From Antedon mediterranea (Eukaryota; Echinodermata; Crinoidea; Comatulida; Antedonidae): a DNA stretch of 60,000 bases. Below the pieces are notes generated by a model that saw only the letters and a program-made list of their open reading frames with translations, searched no databases and was not told where the DNA came from. Made by a program: the position numbers and the translations under genes. Of the stretch, positions 12,786 to 26,100 are shown one piece after another (position 1 is the stretch's first letter; each line of letters starts with the position of its first letter). Where the stretch lies: NCBI RefSeq assembly GCF_964355755.1, contig NC_092672.1, forward strand, positions 8,992,001 through 9,052,000. Reading direction: 5' to 3'.

Positions 12786-14425
12786 TAAAAAAGATAAACA
12801 TAGCCTAACAGTAGGTATTTATATTTTAGTTTTTATACGACCTCTTACACGAACTTTCTGCACCCGCACCTTTTATCATTTTAAAATCTCATAGCCCTGG
12901 TAAAAAGCACACACTGGGATAATGTAGGCTAAATAGTGTAGACGATAACAATTCAATTAAAGAACGTATAATCTAATACTCATGTTTTTTAGACTACATA
13001 CACGTGGTCAACCCTAACCGTATATACTAAACGACCGTTGACGTTTTCATACCGGGACCATCTTAAAGCACAGGTAATTATCATGCGGCACCGTATGTTC
13101 ATGTTTTATGGGAAGTTTAGATTCAAAATCGATTCCTAAATAAGACAACAATTATAGACACTATTTGAGGTATTGGTTGAAAAAATTATAAATTATCACT
13201 AAGGCCTATTAGTCGATTCTTAATTTCAATCTCATATCATTGATGAACATTAAATATAGATAAACTGTTGGAATATTAGTAAATCAACTTTCTTTCTTTC
13301 TTTACCCATAAATATAAATTATAAACATTGTAACATACAAATAATAATAATAATTATTATATTAAGGGAAGGGCTAAAAAAATAGTTAAAACTAATCAAG
13401 TTCAGCCCCTAAACATTGAATATAAGCCAAATAAAATCAATCGAACATAACAAGGTAAGTATCGAATGAACCAATTTTAATGACAAGATTAGGACTAATC
13501 GTAAGGTGATTGAAAATGTTTCCATTTTTTTCAGTCGATTCAAGATAACTTTATTATTAATTCAAACATATCAAAAGACTTTATCCGAAAGGCAAGTCAA
13601 ACAGTACAGAATACTGATAATACGAGTATACAAGTACAAACAAACTCAGGAGGTATGATTGATGTAATGAGATCATCTATTGGTTTGAAGAATCCAGACA
13701 GAACTGTTAAAGTTGGTGATTTCTTTAGTGTAATAATCCAGGCACGTGATCAGTATGGTCAGAACTGCAAAGGAGGTGATTTTTTCTTTGCAACTATTGG
13801 ATCTGAAAGCAACAACGCCTCAGGAAAAATAACCGACTTCAAAAACGGTACATATGAGGTGTTGTTCTTCGCCGGTTGGCCTGGTGTCATCGACATTTAC
13901 ATTATGCTTGTTCATCCATCAGAAGCAGTGGATTTTATTGAACAGGAAATATGGCCTTTGGAGAAAAGGATTGTATGGAAAGGAATTTTTGGAAAAAATA
14001 AATCCGAAACAACAAAATGTAGTCTTGGTAATAGCAGAGATGAACACATAAATGAATGTATGTTCAGCCACTGGCCACGGGAGAGACTGCGTTGTATTGT
14101 GATAAACCAAAGCACGCGTCATGTGATAGTTTGAATTGGATTAAGTCAGACACAAACTATGTGAATAGAAAATTTGCCAAGTTCTATAAACCACACCAAT
14201 TGATATTCTCTAAGTAAGTATATATTTTTTACATTAATAAACAAATATTAAACAAACATTATGCCAACCAAAAAATAATAGTCCTACACCCAAAAAAAAA
14301 ACCGGGGAGACCATCAAGCCCTGCCGTTTTTTAGAGTTTGGTTTCTATTCAATAATTTTAATTCGTACTTTGCGAACATACACACAAAAGTGCATCTCAG
14401 TAATGTGAATTATATAATAGTAATT

Positions 14426-14460
<35 letters not shown>
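14426..14460. repeat. (CTAA)n microsatellite, unit 4
   Basis: Tetranucleotide run in intron 2. Confidence 0.95.
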
Positions 14461-15823
14461 TTGATTGGATAATACTTTGGCACAAACAAACTACGTCAGA
14501 GTAGGGCAAACATCTTACCTCTGATCTTACTACAGTATAAGCTTCCTGATGCAAAGCTACTTTACGGTATTTATAAACAATAACTTTTAATTTATATTTT
14601 ACAATGTTTGATTTAGGTCTGTGACGTATATACGTCTGCTTGAAGGTACGACTTCACTAACAATAAGCAACACAAGTAAGAATAGGGCATTCCACTTTAT
14701 TTCTTTGATGACTTTGGGTCATTGTAAAACTGCAGTATAGCATAATCATAATAGTTTAGTAATAATGTCAATCTTAATGCACACAGCTTTGCGCTCCACA
14801 TAATTACCCAACCGATTAAACACGCAGCTCCCGTAATTATGAAGCTATAGTAATCAGCGCAATTGTGTTTTACCAGGTACGATATTTTCACCTGAGTTGA
14901 GAAAGGAAAATTAAGCAAAGTGTCTTGCGATGAGCTTTGCCTCACTCCCGCGATCGCGCGATCAGAAATTCCATCACACACACGCACACACCCATATATT
15001 CTGCATACAAAAAGAAGAAAATCTGATGATATTTAAATATTTTACTTGTTTTATTTAAGCTATGATGAGTAACATGCTACTACCAGAATGCAAGGCAGAT
15101 TTACCAAAGCCTCGTAGTGACGGGTTCTGGACAAACAATGTATGGACATCATTGCAATGCAAGACAAAACAATGGACAAAACAAGAAGTTTCCAAATGCA
15201 TAAACGGAAAACACATTGTTTTAATGGGTGATTCTACAACAAGACAGTGGACTGAACATTTGCTGGCCTTTATGGGAGTTACAAGGAGTATCAACACTAC
15301 TAAACCGAGCACTAAGCATATCCAGCATCATAGTAATATTATGATGCTAGATTTCTATTTCCATCCGTATAGCATCGGTTCTATCATGCATATATATCGC
15401 GTCGGAAAATGGGAGTATGAAATATTAGATAATCTTAATGTAGATACTTGCAATAATTACGTCATAATGGTGAGTCCGTGGGCCCATTATGCGCAATGGA
15501 CCAAAGAAAGTTTCATTGAAAGGTTGCATCTTTTGCGAGAGACACTTGTACGATTCATGAAACGTTGCCCGGGTGCAAAGATACTGATGAAGACTCCACA
15601 CCCTCGAAACCACAGTTCACAGATTTCGCTACTATATGGCAGCGATAAACTTTTGTATGACATATACGAGCTATATTTTAGCATTTTCTCGGGGTTAGGT
15701 ATTCATATTTTAGATATCTGGGATATGAACTTATCGTATCCGAGTAGGAATACTATTCACATGCCGACACCGGTTATATTGCAAGAACTCTTTTTGATGT
15801 TTTCACATATATGTACTGTATAG

Positions 15824-17408
15824 GATAAAACTATTTGATTGTTTGCAATGTATAACAACACCCTGTAATAAACAATTGCAATTCATATACAGTAGTAGTA
15901 TGATTCCAACATAAATTCATTTCTGTGATATGTTCAAGATTTAAATTAGTGCAATATTTTAAAATTAATATAGGCATGTATTGAATGTTTATCTTATTAA
16001 TAGCAACTATTAACATACAGTATTTATTTAATATTTAGGCCAATTCTATTTAAAATGTTATTAGTATTAGGCCTAAGATATTTATGTTCTACTTGCCTTG
16101 TGAACAATAGTTCAAATAAGTTTATTTATAATTCATAATTATATACTTTTCTGTTATGAATTTCCCGCCTCCCGTACACCCCTACCCCCATAATCCCCTA
16201 CCCCCATAAACCTCTACCCCCATAATCCCCTACCCCCATAATCCCCTACCCCCATAATCCCCAACCCCCATAAACCTCAATGACAGTTTAAACCAATTCA
16301 TATTTGTGACTGAGATCATGTAGATAGTAGAAAATGAGAAAAACGTAACGTTTACAATTGACAATATAATCTTTCACATGTATGTACGGATTGAAGAATA
16401 TTATGATCCAATAATAGCCTATAATTTATGTTGAATAAATTAACAATTAGACATCACTGTCTTTGGTATTGTTCGAAGCAGAACTGGTGATAGTAAACCT
16501 TTGTCCCCTGGAACGTGGAGCCTTGTTTTGTCATCGCCTAACAACTTACTCTTGGACATGAAATAGCTTGTCACAATCAAGTTACATGTGTATCATGGTT
16601 TTGTCGTAAGGGTATCCTGCGTACCATGTGTATTTTCTAGTTTTATAATTTACAATTTAGGGAGCACAATGTACACACAGTGTATTGATCAGGATTGATT
16701 GTATTATTAACGGCAGGTTAACTACACAGATTTGAACAATTGATACTACGCATACCGAACTGGGAGTAATATTACTCCGTAGTAAAAAGTATGTGATAAA
16801 ACAATTAGGACATAACTTGTCATCATTATAGCAAAACAATTAATACAACGATGATATAGAGCGCTTTTAAACACTTAAAATATATTCCTGTCATGTGATT
16901 AGACGGTTATGGGTCACATGGCGTAAAATAGAGTACAGATCATTGTATTCATAATACGAGGCACTCCAAAGTGGAGGTTAGGCTTTGTAGTTACTAATAA
17001 TAACAAAGAAAACATTTTTATTTTAAAAAACATCGGTTATGGCAGGGTAGGTATTTTGTTGTAGGCTTTGTAACAACTTACGAATAATAAATCCAGAGTT
17101 GAGTTTTAGTAAATCAGCTCTGTGTCATTTTGACGGTGGAACTAGAAAATTAACCAACTTAACACAGGTAAGTACTCAGTTATAAGCATAATGATGTAAT
17201 ATATACCCCAAGAGCACTAATTGGAGACTTACCAATGGAATACTGACTTTAGTGGTCAAACGTTGACATAAAGTAGGCTAGTACGAGAATCGAGACGTGA
17301 TACTATTTTACTTCTTTTCAGATTGACGAATAAGGAATTCCTGTTTCTAAAGGTTCTAGCCTACTCATCAGCAGAAGCTGCAAATCAAAGTGCAATTTGA
17401 CTTTCAAC
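15824..17408 (+). other. Spacer between units 4 and 5
   Basis: Noncoding repeat of the earlier spacers: minisatellite at 16178-16278, leader exon donor after 17167, acceptor ending 17321. No further gene seen. Confidence 0.6.
16178..16278. repeat. 15-bp C-rich minisatellite, unit 4 spacer
   Basis: Same repeat order as at 6012-6112. Confidence 0.85.
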
Positions 17409-17626
17409 ATGTTTTCAAAATTAACACTTTTCATCTCGGCATGCATTTCAGTTATTGTAATTGTAAGAATACGAATTCACCGTAGGCCTATCTAATAACA
17501 TGAAACCGATTATGTTACGGTATCATGTCTTGTAACAATAATAATTCTTCAGTATCGTGTCTTCTGACAGCAACAGTAACATACCATAAGATTATAATTT
17601 AAATACTCAATCAGTAAATATTTTCA

Positions 17627-17866
17627 TGAGGACGTAAACGCAACGCAAGCGTTTTAACCAATGACAAGCGAAGTTATAGACAGTTAGCAATCACAAACGA
17701 ATAAGCCATCGCTTGTGATTGGTCAATTCACTTGCGTTGCGTTACGTCCTTGCGTTGCGTCGCTAGTGGGAACCACGCTTAACTGTCTATAACTTTGCTT
17801 GTCATTGGTTAAAACGGTTGCCTTGCGTTTACGTCCTTGCGTTACGTTCTAGTGGGAATCAAGCTT
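17627..17866. mobile_element. Composite foldback MITE, unit 5
   Basis: Same shared insertion as in the other units. Confidence 0.8.
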
Positions 17867-19510
17867 TAAAAAAGATAAACATAGCCTAACAGTAGGTATT
17901 TATATTTTAGTTTTTATACGACCTCTTACACGAACTTTCTGCACCCGCACCTTTTATCATTTTAAAATCTCATAGCCCTGGTAAAAAGCACACACTGGGA
18001 TAATGTAGGCTAAATAGTGTAGACGATAACAATTCAATTAAAGAACGTATAATCTAATACTCATGTTTTTTAGACTACATACACGTGGTCAACCCTAACC
18101 GTATATACTAAACGACCGTTGACGTTTTCATACCGGGACCATCTTAAAGCACAGGTAATTATCATGCGGCACCGTATGTTCATGTTTTATGGGAAGTTTA
18201 GATTCAAAATCGATTCCTAAATAAGACAACAATTATAGACACTATTTGAGGTATTGGTTGAAAAAATTATAAATTATCACTAAGGCCTATTAGTCGATTC
18301 TTAATTTCAATCTCATATCATTGATGAACATTAAATATAGATAAACTGTTGGAATATTAGTAAATCAACTTTCTTTCTTTCTTTACCCATAAATATAAAT
18401 TATAAACATTGTAACATACAAATAATAATAATAATTATTATATTAAGGGAAGGGCTAAAAAAATAGTTAAAACTAATCAAGTTCAGCCCCTAAACATTGA
18501 ATATAAGCCAAATAAAATCAATCGAACATAACAAGGTAAGTATCGAATGAACCAATTTTAATGACAAGATTAGGACTAATCGTAAGGTGATTGAAAATGT
18601 TTCCATTTTTTTCAGTCGATTCAAGATAACTTTATTATTAATTCAAACATATCAAAAGACTTTATCCGAAAGGCAAGTCAAACAGTACAGAATACTGATA
18701 ATACGAGTATACAAGTACAAACAAACTCAGGAGGTATGATTGATGTAATGAGATCATCTATTGGTTTGAAGAATCCAGACAGAACTGTTAAAGTTGGTGA
18801 TTTCTTTAGTGTAATAATCCAGGCACGTGATCAGTATGGTCAGAACTGCAAAGGAGGTGATTTTTTCTTTGCAACTATTGGATCTGAAAGCAACAACGCC
18901 TCAGGAAAAATAACCGACTTCAAAAACGGTACATATGAGGTGTTGTTCTTCGCCGGTTGGCCTGGTGTCATCGACATTTACATTATGCTTGTTCATCCAT
19001 CAGAAGCAGTGGATTTTATTGAACAGGAAATATGGCCTTTGGAGAAAAGGATTGTATGGAAAGGAATTTTTGGAAAAAATAAATCCGAAACAACAAAATG
19101 TAGTCTTGGTAATAGCAGAGATGAACACATAAATGAATGCAAGTATGTTCAGCCACTGGCCACGGGAGAGACTGCGTTGTATTGTGATAAACCAAAGCAC
19201 GCGTCATGTGATAGTTTGAATTGGATTAAGTCAGACACAAACTATGTGAATAGAAAATTTGCCAAGTTCTATAAACCACACCAATTGATATTCTCTAAGT
19301 AAGTATATATTTTTTACATTAATAAACAAATATTAAACAAACATTATGCCAACCAAAAAATAATAGTCCTACACCCAAAAAAAAAACCGGGGAGACCATC
19401 AAGCCCTGCCGTTTTTTAGAGTTTGGTTTCTATTCAATAATTTTAATTCGTACTTTGCGAACATACACACAAAAGTGCATCTCAGTAATGTGAATTATAT
19501 AATAGTAATT

Positions 19511-19545
<35 letters not shown>
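19511..19545. repeat. (CTAA)n microsatellite, unit 5
   Basis: Tetranucleotide run in intron 2. Confidence 0.95.
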
Positions 19546-20736
19546 TTGATTGGATAATACTTTGGCACAAACAAACTACGTCAGAGTAGGGCAAACATCT
19601 TACCTCTGATCTTACTACAGTATAAGCTTCCTGATGCAAAGCTACTTTACGGTATTTATAAACAATAACTTTTAATTTATATTTTACAATGTTTGATTTA
19701 GGTCTGTGACGTATATACGTCTGCTTGAAGGTACGACTTCACTAACAATAAGCAACACAAGTAAGAATAGGGCATTCCACTTTATTTCTTTGATGACTTT
19801 GGGTCATTGTAAAACTGCAGTATAGCATAATCATAATAGTTTAGTAATAATGTCAATCTTAATGCACACAGCTTTGCGCTCCACATAATTACCCAACCGA
19901 TTAAACACGCAGCTCCCGTAATTATGAAGCTATAGTAATCAGCGCAATTGTGTTTTACCAGGTACGATATTTTCACCTGAGTTGAGAAAGGAAAATTAAG
20001 CAAAGTGTCTTGCGATGAGCTTTGCCTCACTCCCGCGATCGCGCGATCAGAAATTCCATCACACACACGCACACACCCATATATTCTGCATACAAAAAGA
20101 AGAAAATCTGATGATATTTAAATATTTTACTTGTTTTATTTAAGCTATGATGAGTAACATGCTACTACCAGAATGCAAGGCAGATTTACCAAAGCCTCGT
20201 AGTGACGGGTTCTGGACAAACAATGTATGGACATCATTGCAATGCAAGACAAAACAATGGACAAAACAAGAAGTTTCCAAATGCATAAACGGAAAACACA
20301 TTGTTTTAATGGGTGATTCTACAACAAGACAGTGGACTGAACATTTGCTGGCCTTTATGGGAGTTACAAGGAGTATCAACACTACTAAACCGAGCACTAA
20401 GCATATCCAGCATCATAGTAATATTATGATGCTAGATTTCTATTTCCATCCGTATAGCATCGGTTCTATCATGCATATATATCGCGTCGGAAAATGGGAG
20501 TATGAAATATTAGATAATCTTAATGTAGATACTTGCAATAATTACGTCATAATGGCGAGTCCGTGGGCCCATTATGCGCAATGGACCAAAGAAAGTTTCA
20601 TTGAAAGGTTGCATCTTTTGCGAGAGACACTTGTACGATTCATGAAACGTTGCCCGGGTGCAAAGATACTGATGAAGACTCCACACCCTCGAAACCACAG
20701 TTCACAGATTTCGCTACTATATGGCAGCGATAAACT

Positions 20737-21389
20737 ATTATATAGAACCTATAGTCTAAACATAGTTAGGCCATGGCTATTTACTACCTTTCTAAAACAA
20801 ATCTAGATTTCGTAATTTTGTTCATTTATCAGGACTATTCTAAGCTTCCGACAACAAGTATTTTTTGGCAAACATCATCAGTGAAAGCTATAACTATAAC
20901 TTGGCCTAAATCTAGCCTACAGGCCTACTGTATTGATATCAACCGTCCCCGCCTAAACATATAAAGATAAAATATTTTGCCATGCCGTTGTTCTTCTTAT
21001 TAAAGCGGCCTATATTTACAATATTTTTGTACAAAGCATGGGTTTTAATGGGTATAGGCCTAATGTAAACTAGGCCCACATTCGTGACATAGTCTGCTGA
21101 CTGAAAAGAACATAATGAAACATCATGAAAATAATGGCAAGATATCTAATGACATATTATGCGGGTTTTCTTTTTTTTTTTAGCATTTTAAATCTAGTAA
21201 CGACGTACTCTATGACTTTTTTTGTGCTTTCGCATTATTATTAGTATTATAAATTTAAATTATTGATTATTTATTTAATTTACTATTTCTTCGACAAAAA
21301 CATCCGACTCTGTGATGCCAATAATGAAACTCTGGGGGAGCGCCTCGCAAGCTAGAAGTCTCCAGCTTAAAATTACATTATGTATACAG
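20737..21389. other. Unassigned AT-rich spacer after the NXPE array
   Basis: Single-copy looking, AT-rich sequence with no convincing coding region. The 20773-20964 open frame has no recognisable motif. Confidence 0.5.
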
Positions 21390-21632
21390 CTCTCTCATTG
21401 GCTAATAAGATATCTGGCAAAATGCTGAGCTGACGTAATGCATTATTTTTGTCCAATAGCTGCTGCTCGGTGGTGTGTAGGCACGCCTAGTTTGAGCGTA
21501 GTAGGCGTATACAGTGTTTGTTAGTGTTATGGTTGTTCTCGACCTAAAAAAAAAAGTAGGCCTCCTAAACAAACTTATTTTATCAGCATCAGTAGACTAT
21601 TCTGGGTCTGGTTTTAAAATATAGGCTCTCTG
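21390..21632 (+). promoter_or_regulatory. Possible promoter and leader exon of scramblase A
   Basis: Two CCAAT-type boxes (ATTGG at 21397-21401, CCAAT at 21453-21457) flank a CRE-like TGACGTAA at 21431-21438. About 180 bases on, a good donor (CTCTG/gtaagtag) follows 21632. A second donor-like site (ATAAG/gtaagtcat) follows 21970. The first coding exon of scramblase A begins with an acceptor, so a noncoding leader exon must lie upstream. This is the best candidate, but it is an inference. Confidence 0.35.
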
Positions 21633-21689
21633 GTAAGTAGACTAGATTACATTACAGCAATTATTATTTTATTGTAAACAACTCCCTGT

Positions 21690-22110
21690 TTTTTTAGGGC
21701 ATATAGGCCTAGGCCTAGCTAGGCAGGCCTATCCCTGGGCCTAGCTATCCTGGCCTCCTAGCCTACTACACTAGTACTACGGCCCTAGCTAAGCTATGCC
21801 TAGGCCTAGTCTAAGCTAGTAGACCCTAAAGACTAGAGAGAGTACTTTACCAGACCTAGGCTAGTTTATTTCTTGTACTAGCCTAGCTAGGCTTAGCTTA
21901 ACGTACTCAGCTAGCTAGGCCTAGACCACCCGTTTGCTTGTCCAGCTAGATAAATCTTATTTGCCATAAGGTAAGTCATCTGCGGACTAGCCCTAGCCTA
22001 GGGCCTACCTATCCTTATTGTATTAATTATATTATTAATATTGGGCCTAAAAAGTGTATAGGGACCTAGCCTAGGCTAGGCCTACAAACAATACATTATA
22101 ATTAGGCCTA
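21690..22110. repeat. TAGGCCTA-rich low-complexity block
   Basis: Dense self-complementary TAGGCCTAGCTAGG motifs dominate this block. The same words occur thinly through the rest of the single-copy sequence, so this is a compositional feature of the genome. No gene seen. Confidence 0.7.
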
Positions 22111-22272
22111 GTATTAATAAAATACATAAAAAAAAAATGTCTGTTTGGCCCGTCGGTAATAAATGTTTCTAATAAACAATATTGAATAATTTTTTCCAGA
22201 ACTTTTTATTCCATTTCTCTTTATTTAAGACAAGTCACAGTAGGCCTAATGCACTTGTCAATTGTATGACCA

Positions 22273-22569
22273 ACTATACGACCCCCGGGAGAGGTGCGTC
22301 ATTTGTCTGATGTGCGTCATACCATTGAATACCATGACGCACCCGTGCGTCAAAAATGTGACTTACCATTAGGTGACCATGACGCACCCATTTTGACGCA
22401 CTGTTACCATGTTGTAATGTTTATGATATGGTGGGTGGTAAAGTGACGGACATTGACACACCTTGTTCATTGATGTGACGTACCATCTAGGTTTTTTGAC
22501 GCACCCCTGCGTCAGTAATTATTAGTAAATGACGCACCCATGACGCACCTCTCCCAGGGGTCGTATAGT
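22273..22569. mobile_element. 297-bp foldback element with TGACGCACC motifs
   Basis: The ends are inverted repeats: ACTATACGACCCCCGGGAGA... at 22273 and ...TCTCCCAGGGGTCGTATAGT ending at 22569, extending inward through GGTGCGTCA and its complement. The interior repeats TGACGCACCC and its complement several times. No coding capacity. A target-site duplication was not clear. Confidence 0.75.
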
Positions 22570-23163
22570 GCATAATTAATTTACTATTTTATGTAATTTC
22601 ACTTTCCTACTAACACTGAACAGTAGATAAACGCAAGTTACATAATCATTAATGTAAATTCTTTTCAGTGAATTTCTACACATGAACATGTGAATTTAAT
22701 TATACATATTTATGTCATCAAAATTGCTCTGCTTTGCTGTGTATAGACGGATCATTGAGGTATAAATTCCATGGACGGATCATGATGCACTATTGAATCT
22801 GAAATTACAGTATTTATAGTATAGAAAATCATGACAAATAGTATGATGGATCTGTACACAGTTAAATAACAGCAATAAAACTATAAACTACTGATATTAT
22901 TCAGTACTGTTGAAAGGTACAACAAATGTTCTGGGTTTTCCATTGCACTTACACAGGTATATTATTACTTTATACGGACCTTTTTTTTAACCAGGAAGGT
23001 CCTTGGTCATAATCTAGTCTAGAGTACTATTAAAGCTGAATTTCTACCATTGAATCCAAGTCTGAACTTGTTCATGCTATGCAGTATTCAATATTCATTC
23101 AATTATTATTTATTCAGAATTATTCACTGGTGAAATTCTTTTATTTCAGAAGAATTGTTGAAC

Positions 23164-26100
23164 ATGAGTGAGAACACAACTGGTACTGGTACTGCCCCAG
23201 ATGCTGGTCCCGCCCCAGGTACCGATCCTGTCCCAGGTAGTGTACCGCCACAAGGACAACCTCAACCCGGCTACGGACCTCCACAGCAAGGCTATCCAGG
23301 AGTACCGCCAGGTTATCCTCAACCAGGCCATCCTCAACCTGGCCATCCTCAACCTGGCTATGGTTATGGACCTGCTCAACCAGGCTATGCTGCTCCACCA
23401 CCTGGTTATCAAGGACAGCCAGGAGTGGTATTATAAGAAAACTAATTAAATACTATTCCGTTTCATAAAAGTTACAATTAGTTGATTAGCAACACTCTTC
23501 AATCTCTTTAAAAAAAATCTATATTTATAGAAAACAATTAACTAGAATAAATATATAAGTTTAAATATAAAAAGAAATATATATAAGGCACTAAAAAAAT
23601 ACAGTCCCGAGTATAGCATGGTAGTTATACAGTGGCAGTATGCATGTTTCTTTTTAAAACAAAATGTTTTTCCCGATAACATACTGCAAGAATTAACTAA
23701 AAACATCCAAGTTGGAGCAAACAAACTTCAAAAACCTTTAAACAAAATTTATTATTTTTTATTCTACAAGTCCTTTTTTAACGAAATTTACTATGTTTTA
23801 TAGGTTGGAGTTCAACCAGGGGCAGTGAGTGCACCATGGATGGCCAAGCCAGAAACCGTGCCTGGCTGCCCACCTGGACTAGAATACCTGACCCAGGTGG
23901 ACCAGGTGCTGGTTCATCAAGTCGTTGAACTTCTTGAAGGTATTTCATTCTCTTAATATACACAAAATATCAAGATACGTTTAGTTATGAAATATTCCTT
24001 AATGCATTTGCAATAACCGTGGCACAAAAGTAATTAAAATAATAATTTAATTTTAATAGAACTACTTGATTTTAATGTAAATTTTTTACACTAGCCTTTA
24101 CCAATTGGGAGACACCAAACAGATACCAAATCAAAAACAGCTTAGGTCAACAAGTCTACTACGCATTTGAAGGTAATATATATAAAAAATAGCTTACCAA
24201 ATTTACCAGATACTGTTAAATGGAACTTGAAACTATTTAGACATGTGCAATGTGGTTTAAGGGTCAGTCAGTGTCAAATCACGTAGAGGTCCTTAACTGA
24301 TCCTTCAAATGTTCCTTTATGTAATGACCACACAGAACATTTTTAAGTCGTTTTTAAGTTACAACTCTCCGAATAATGCCACGCCCCCTATATTTTGTAC
24401 ATTTTTTGCCATCTACAGTACAGTGAGGTCAAATGTTCGAATATGCGTCAATACTATTATTAATCTTCATTTATTTATACAAATAAATTTATAACATACT
24501 GGTCTGCCTCTGTTTATGTTCAAAAGACGACATGGCATGTCGTCTTGGATTGCTAAAAACCCGGGTGGCAATGTGCTTTTGAATTTAAATGATAATCAAT
24601 CAACTCCTGAATTCACAGTTAATTAGTCTCCATCAAGACATCGAGACACAAGCCAACATTACCGAAAATCATGTATTGATCCTAGTGGCCTATCCTAGTC
24701 ACATGACCATGAATCTGTTTTTCAGAATCTGACGTATGTCAACGACAGTGCTGCGGCCCTTCTCGGGGTTTCATCATGCACATTGTGGATAATACAAACC
24801 AGGTAGGGTAGGAACCATATTCAAAACCATGGAGAGAGTTACATGTCTTAAGACAGTAATTTTATAAACTTGTTATACAACAAACAGTTATATAGTAGTT
24901 ACTATTATTAAGGGGACATCTTCGGGGACCAGTAAAGTGGGCCATGAATAGGGGCTAGTCATAGTGCTGAAACATATTTGCCTTTTGTTCTTGGAAAATC
25001 ATCTTTCATGACTTTACTGTAGTTCCAATGCACAGGTAAGTGAAGACAAGGAACTATCAAATTTGAACAAGACCAACACAAAACAGATCATTGTGTCTAC
25101 TGCACAAGGAAGTTGACTTAATATTTAAATTCAATGGAAAATAAAACAGCCTTGAAGTTCATAAAACTGAACTAGTTTTTATTTTTAATAACATTTAATA
25201 ATGCTGATCATAACCTTTAACCTGCAGGAAGTGATGCGTGTGTCACGCGAATTCAAGTGTTGTGCAGGTTGTTGCTGGTGCGCGGATAGTGATTGCTGCG
25301 GTCTCGAGGTCGTAGTCGAAGCTCCAGTTGGCCAAGTTATTGGTTATGTTCGTCAAAGGTATTAGATTATATATACAGTACATATGTAATTTACATTTTC
25401 AATGGCATGGCTGACATATCCATAATTCCAAAAAGGAAATAACTGGAAAACTTTGATATTAAATTAAGAGAAAAAAAAATTAAATCTCATTTTTTAGAGG
25501 GAGCTTTTGGAAAGCGTCTTATGATATAATGAATGCAGAGAAAGAGACCGTCTTGACCATTCTGGGCCCTTGTTGCATTTGCCAAGGAATATGCTGCACA
25601 TGGGATCAGGAATTTAAGGTAATACAGTAATATCAGACATTTTTATCAATTCAAGGCATCACATGTCATGTCACTGTAATTCAAGGCATCACATGTCATG
25701 CCACCACCATAGTTCAACTCATCACATTTTCATCATGCCACCACCATAATTCAACTCATCACATTGTCATCATGCCACCACCATAATTCAACTTATCACA
25801 TTGTCATCATGCCACCACCATAATTCAACTCATCACATTTTCATCATGCCACCACCATAATTCAACTCATCACATTTTCATCATGCCATGGCTGTAATTC
25901 AAGGCATCACATTGTCATCATGACACCACCATAATTCAACTCATCACATTTTCATCATGCCGCCACTGTAAATTCAAGGAATCAGATTTTCATCATGCAC
26001 CACCATAATTTAACTCATCACATTTTCATCATACCACCACCATACTATTACTATCTACTGTTCCTTTGAAGGTTTTCAGTACAAATGGTATTGATGAAAT

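Larger units (their letters stand above)
12328..15823 (+). pseudogene. NXPE-like unit 4, 4-base deletion in middle exon
   Basis: Exons 12328-12381, 13535-14213 and 15070-15823 align with units 2 and 3. Four bases are missing between 14058 and 14059 (GAATG/TATGTT where the others have GAATGCAAGTATGTT). The frame then runs into a stop at 14134, after the Ig-like domain and before the esterase exon. The terminal exon itself is undamaged and identical to units 2 and 3, so the lesion is recent or an assembly error. As read, only a truncated Ig/filamin-like protein without esterase could be made. Confidence 0.8.
1..20736 (+). repeat. Tandem array of ~5.08 kb NXPE gene units
   Basis: The same sequence returns in direct orientation about every 5.08 kb. 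The terminal-exon reading frame starts at 4896, 9981, 15062 and 20147 (spacings 5085, 5081, 5085), and unit 1 enters at its terminal exon at base 1. Units 2 to 5 are nearly identical over exons, introns and flanks. Visible differences are microsatellite lengths, a 4-base deletion in unit 4 and a few substitutions. Unit 1 is more diverged in its last exon and 3' flank. The array stops abruptly at 20737 inside the last exon of unit 5. This is a gene-bearing macrosatellite, either recent amplification with homogenisation or, less attractively, an assembly artefact. Confidence 0.95.
17409..20736 (+). pseudogene. NXPE-like unit 5, 3' truncated at array end
   Basis: Exons 17409-17462 and 18616-19298 are intact and match units 2 and 3. 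The terminal exon begins at 20155, carries one Val-to-Ala change, and loses similarity at about 20737. The frame then runs through unrelated sequence to a stop at 20806, adding about 20 foreign residues. The GDS nucleophile motif is kept. The segment with the catalytic Asp and His, and the normal 3' UTR with its polyadenylation signal, are gone. An enzymatically active product is unlikely, but transcription is possible because the leader and splice sites are intact. Confidence 0.8.

Noticed and set aside
23141-23412. Long open frames opposite and beside the scramblase Pro-rich exons (also 30753-31172)
   Set aside because: They are shadows of the 15-base coding repeat, which keeps several frames open. 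Only the Pro/Gly frame joins to scramblase exons.
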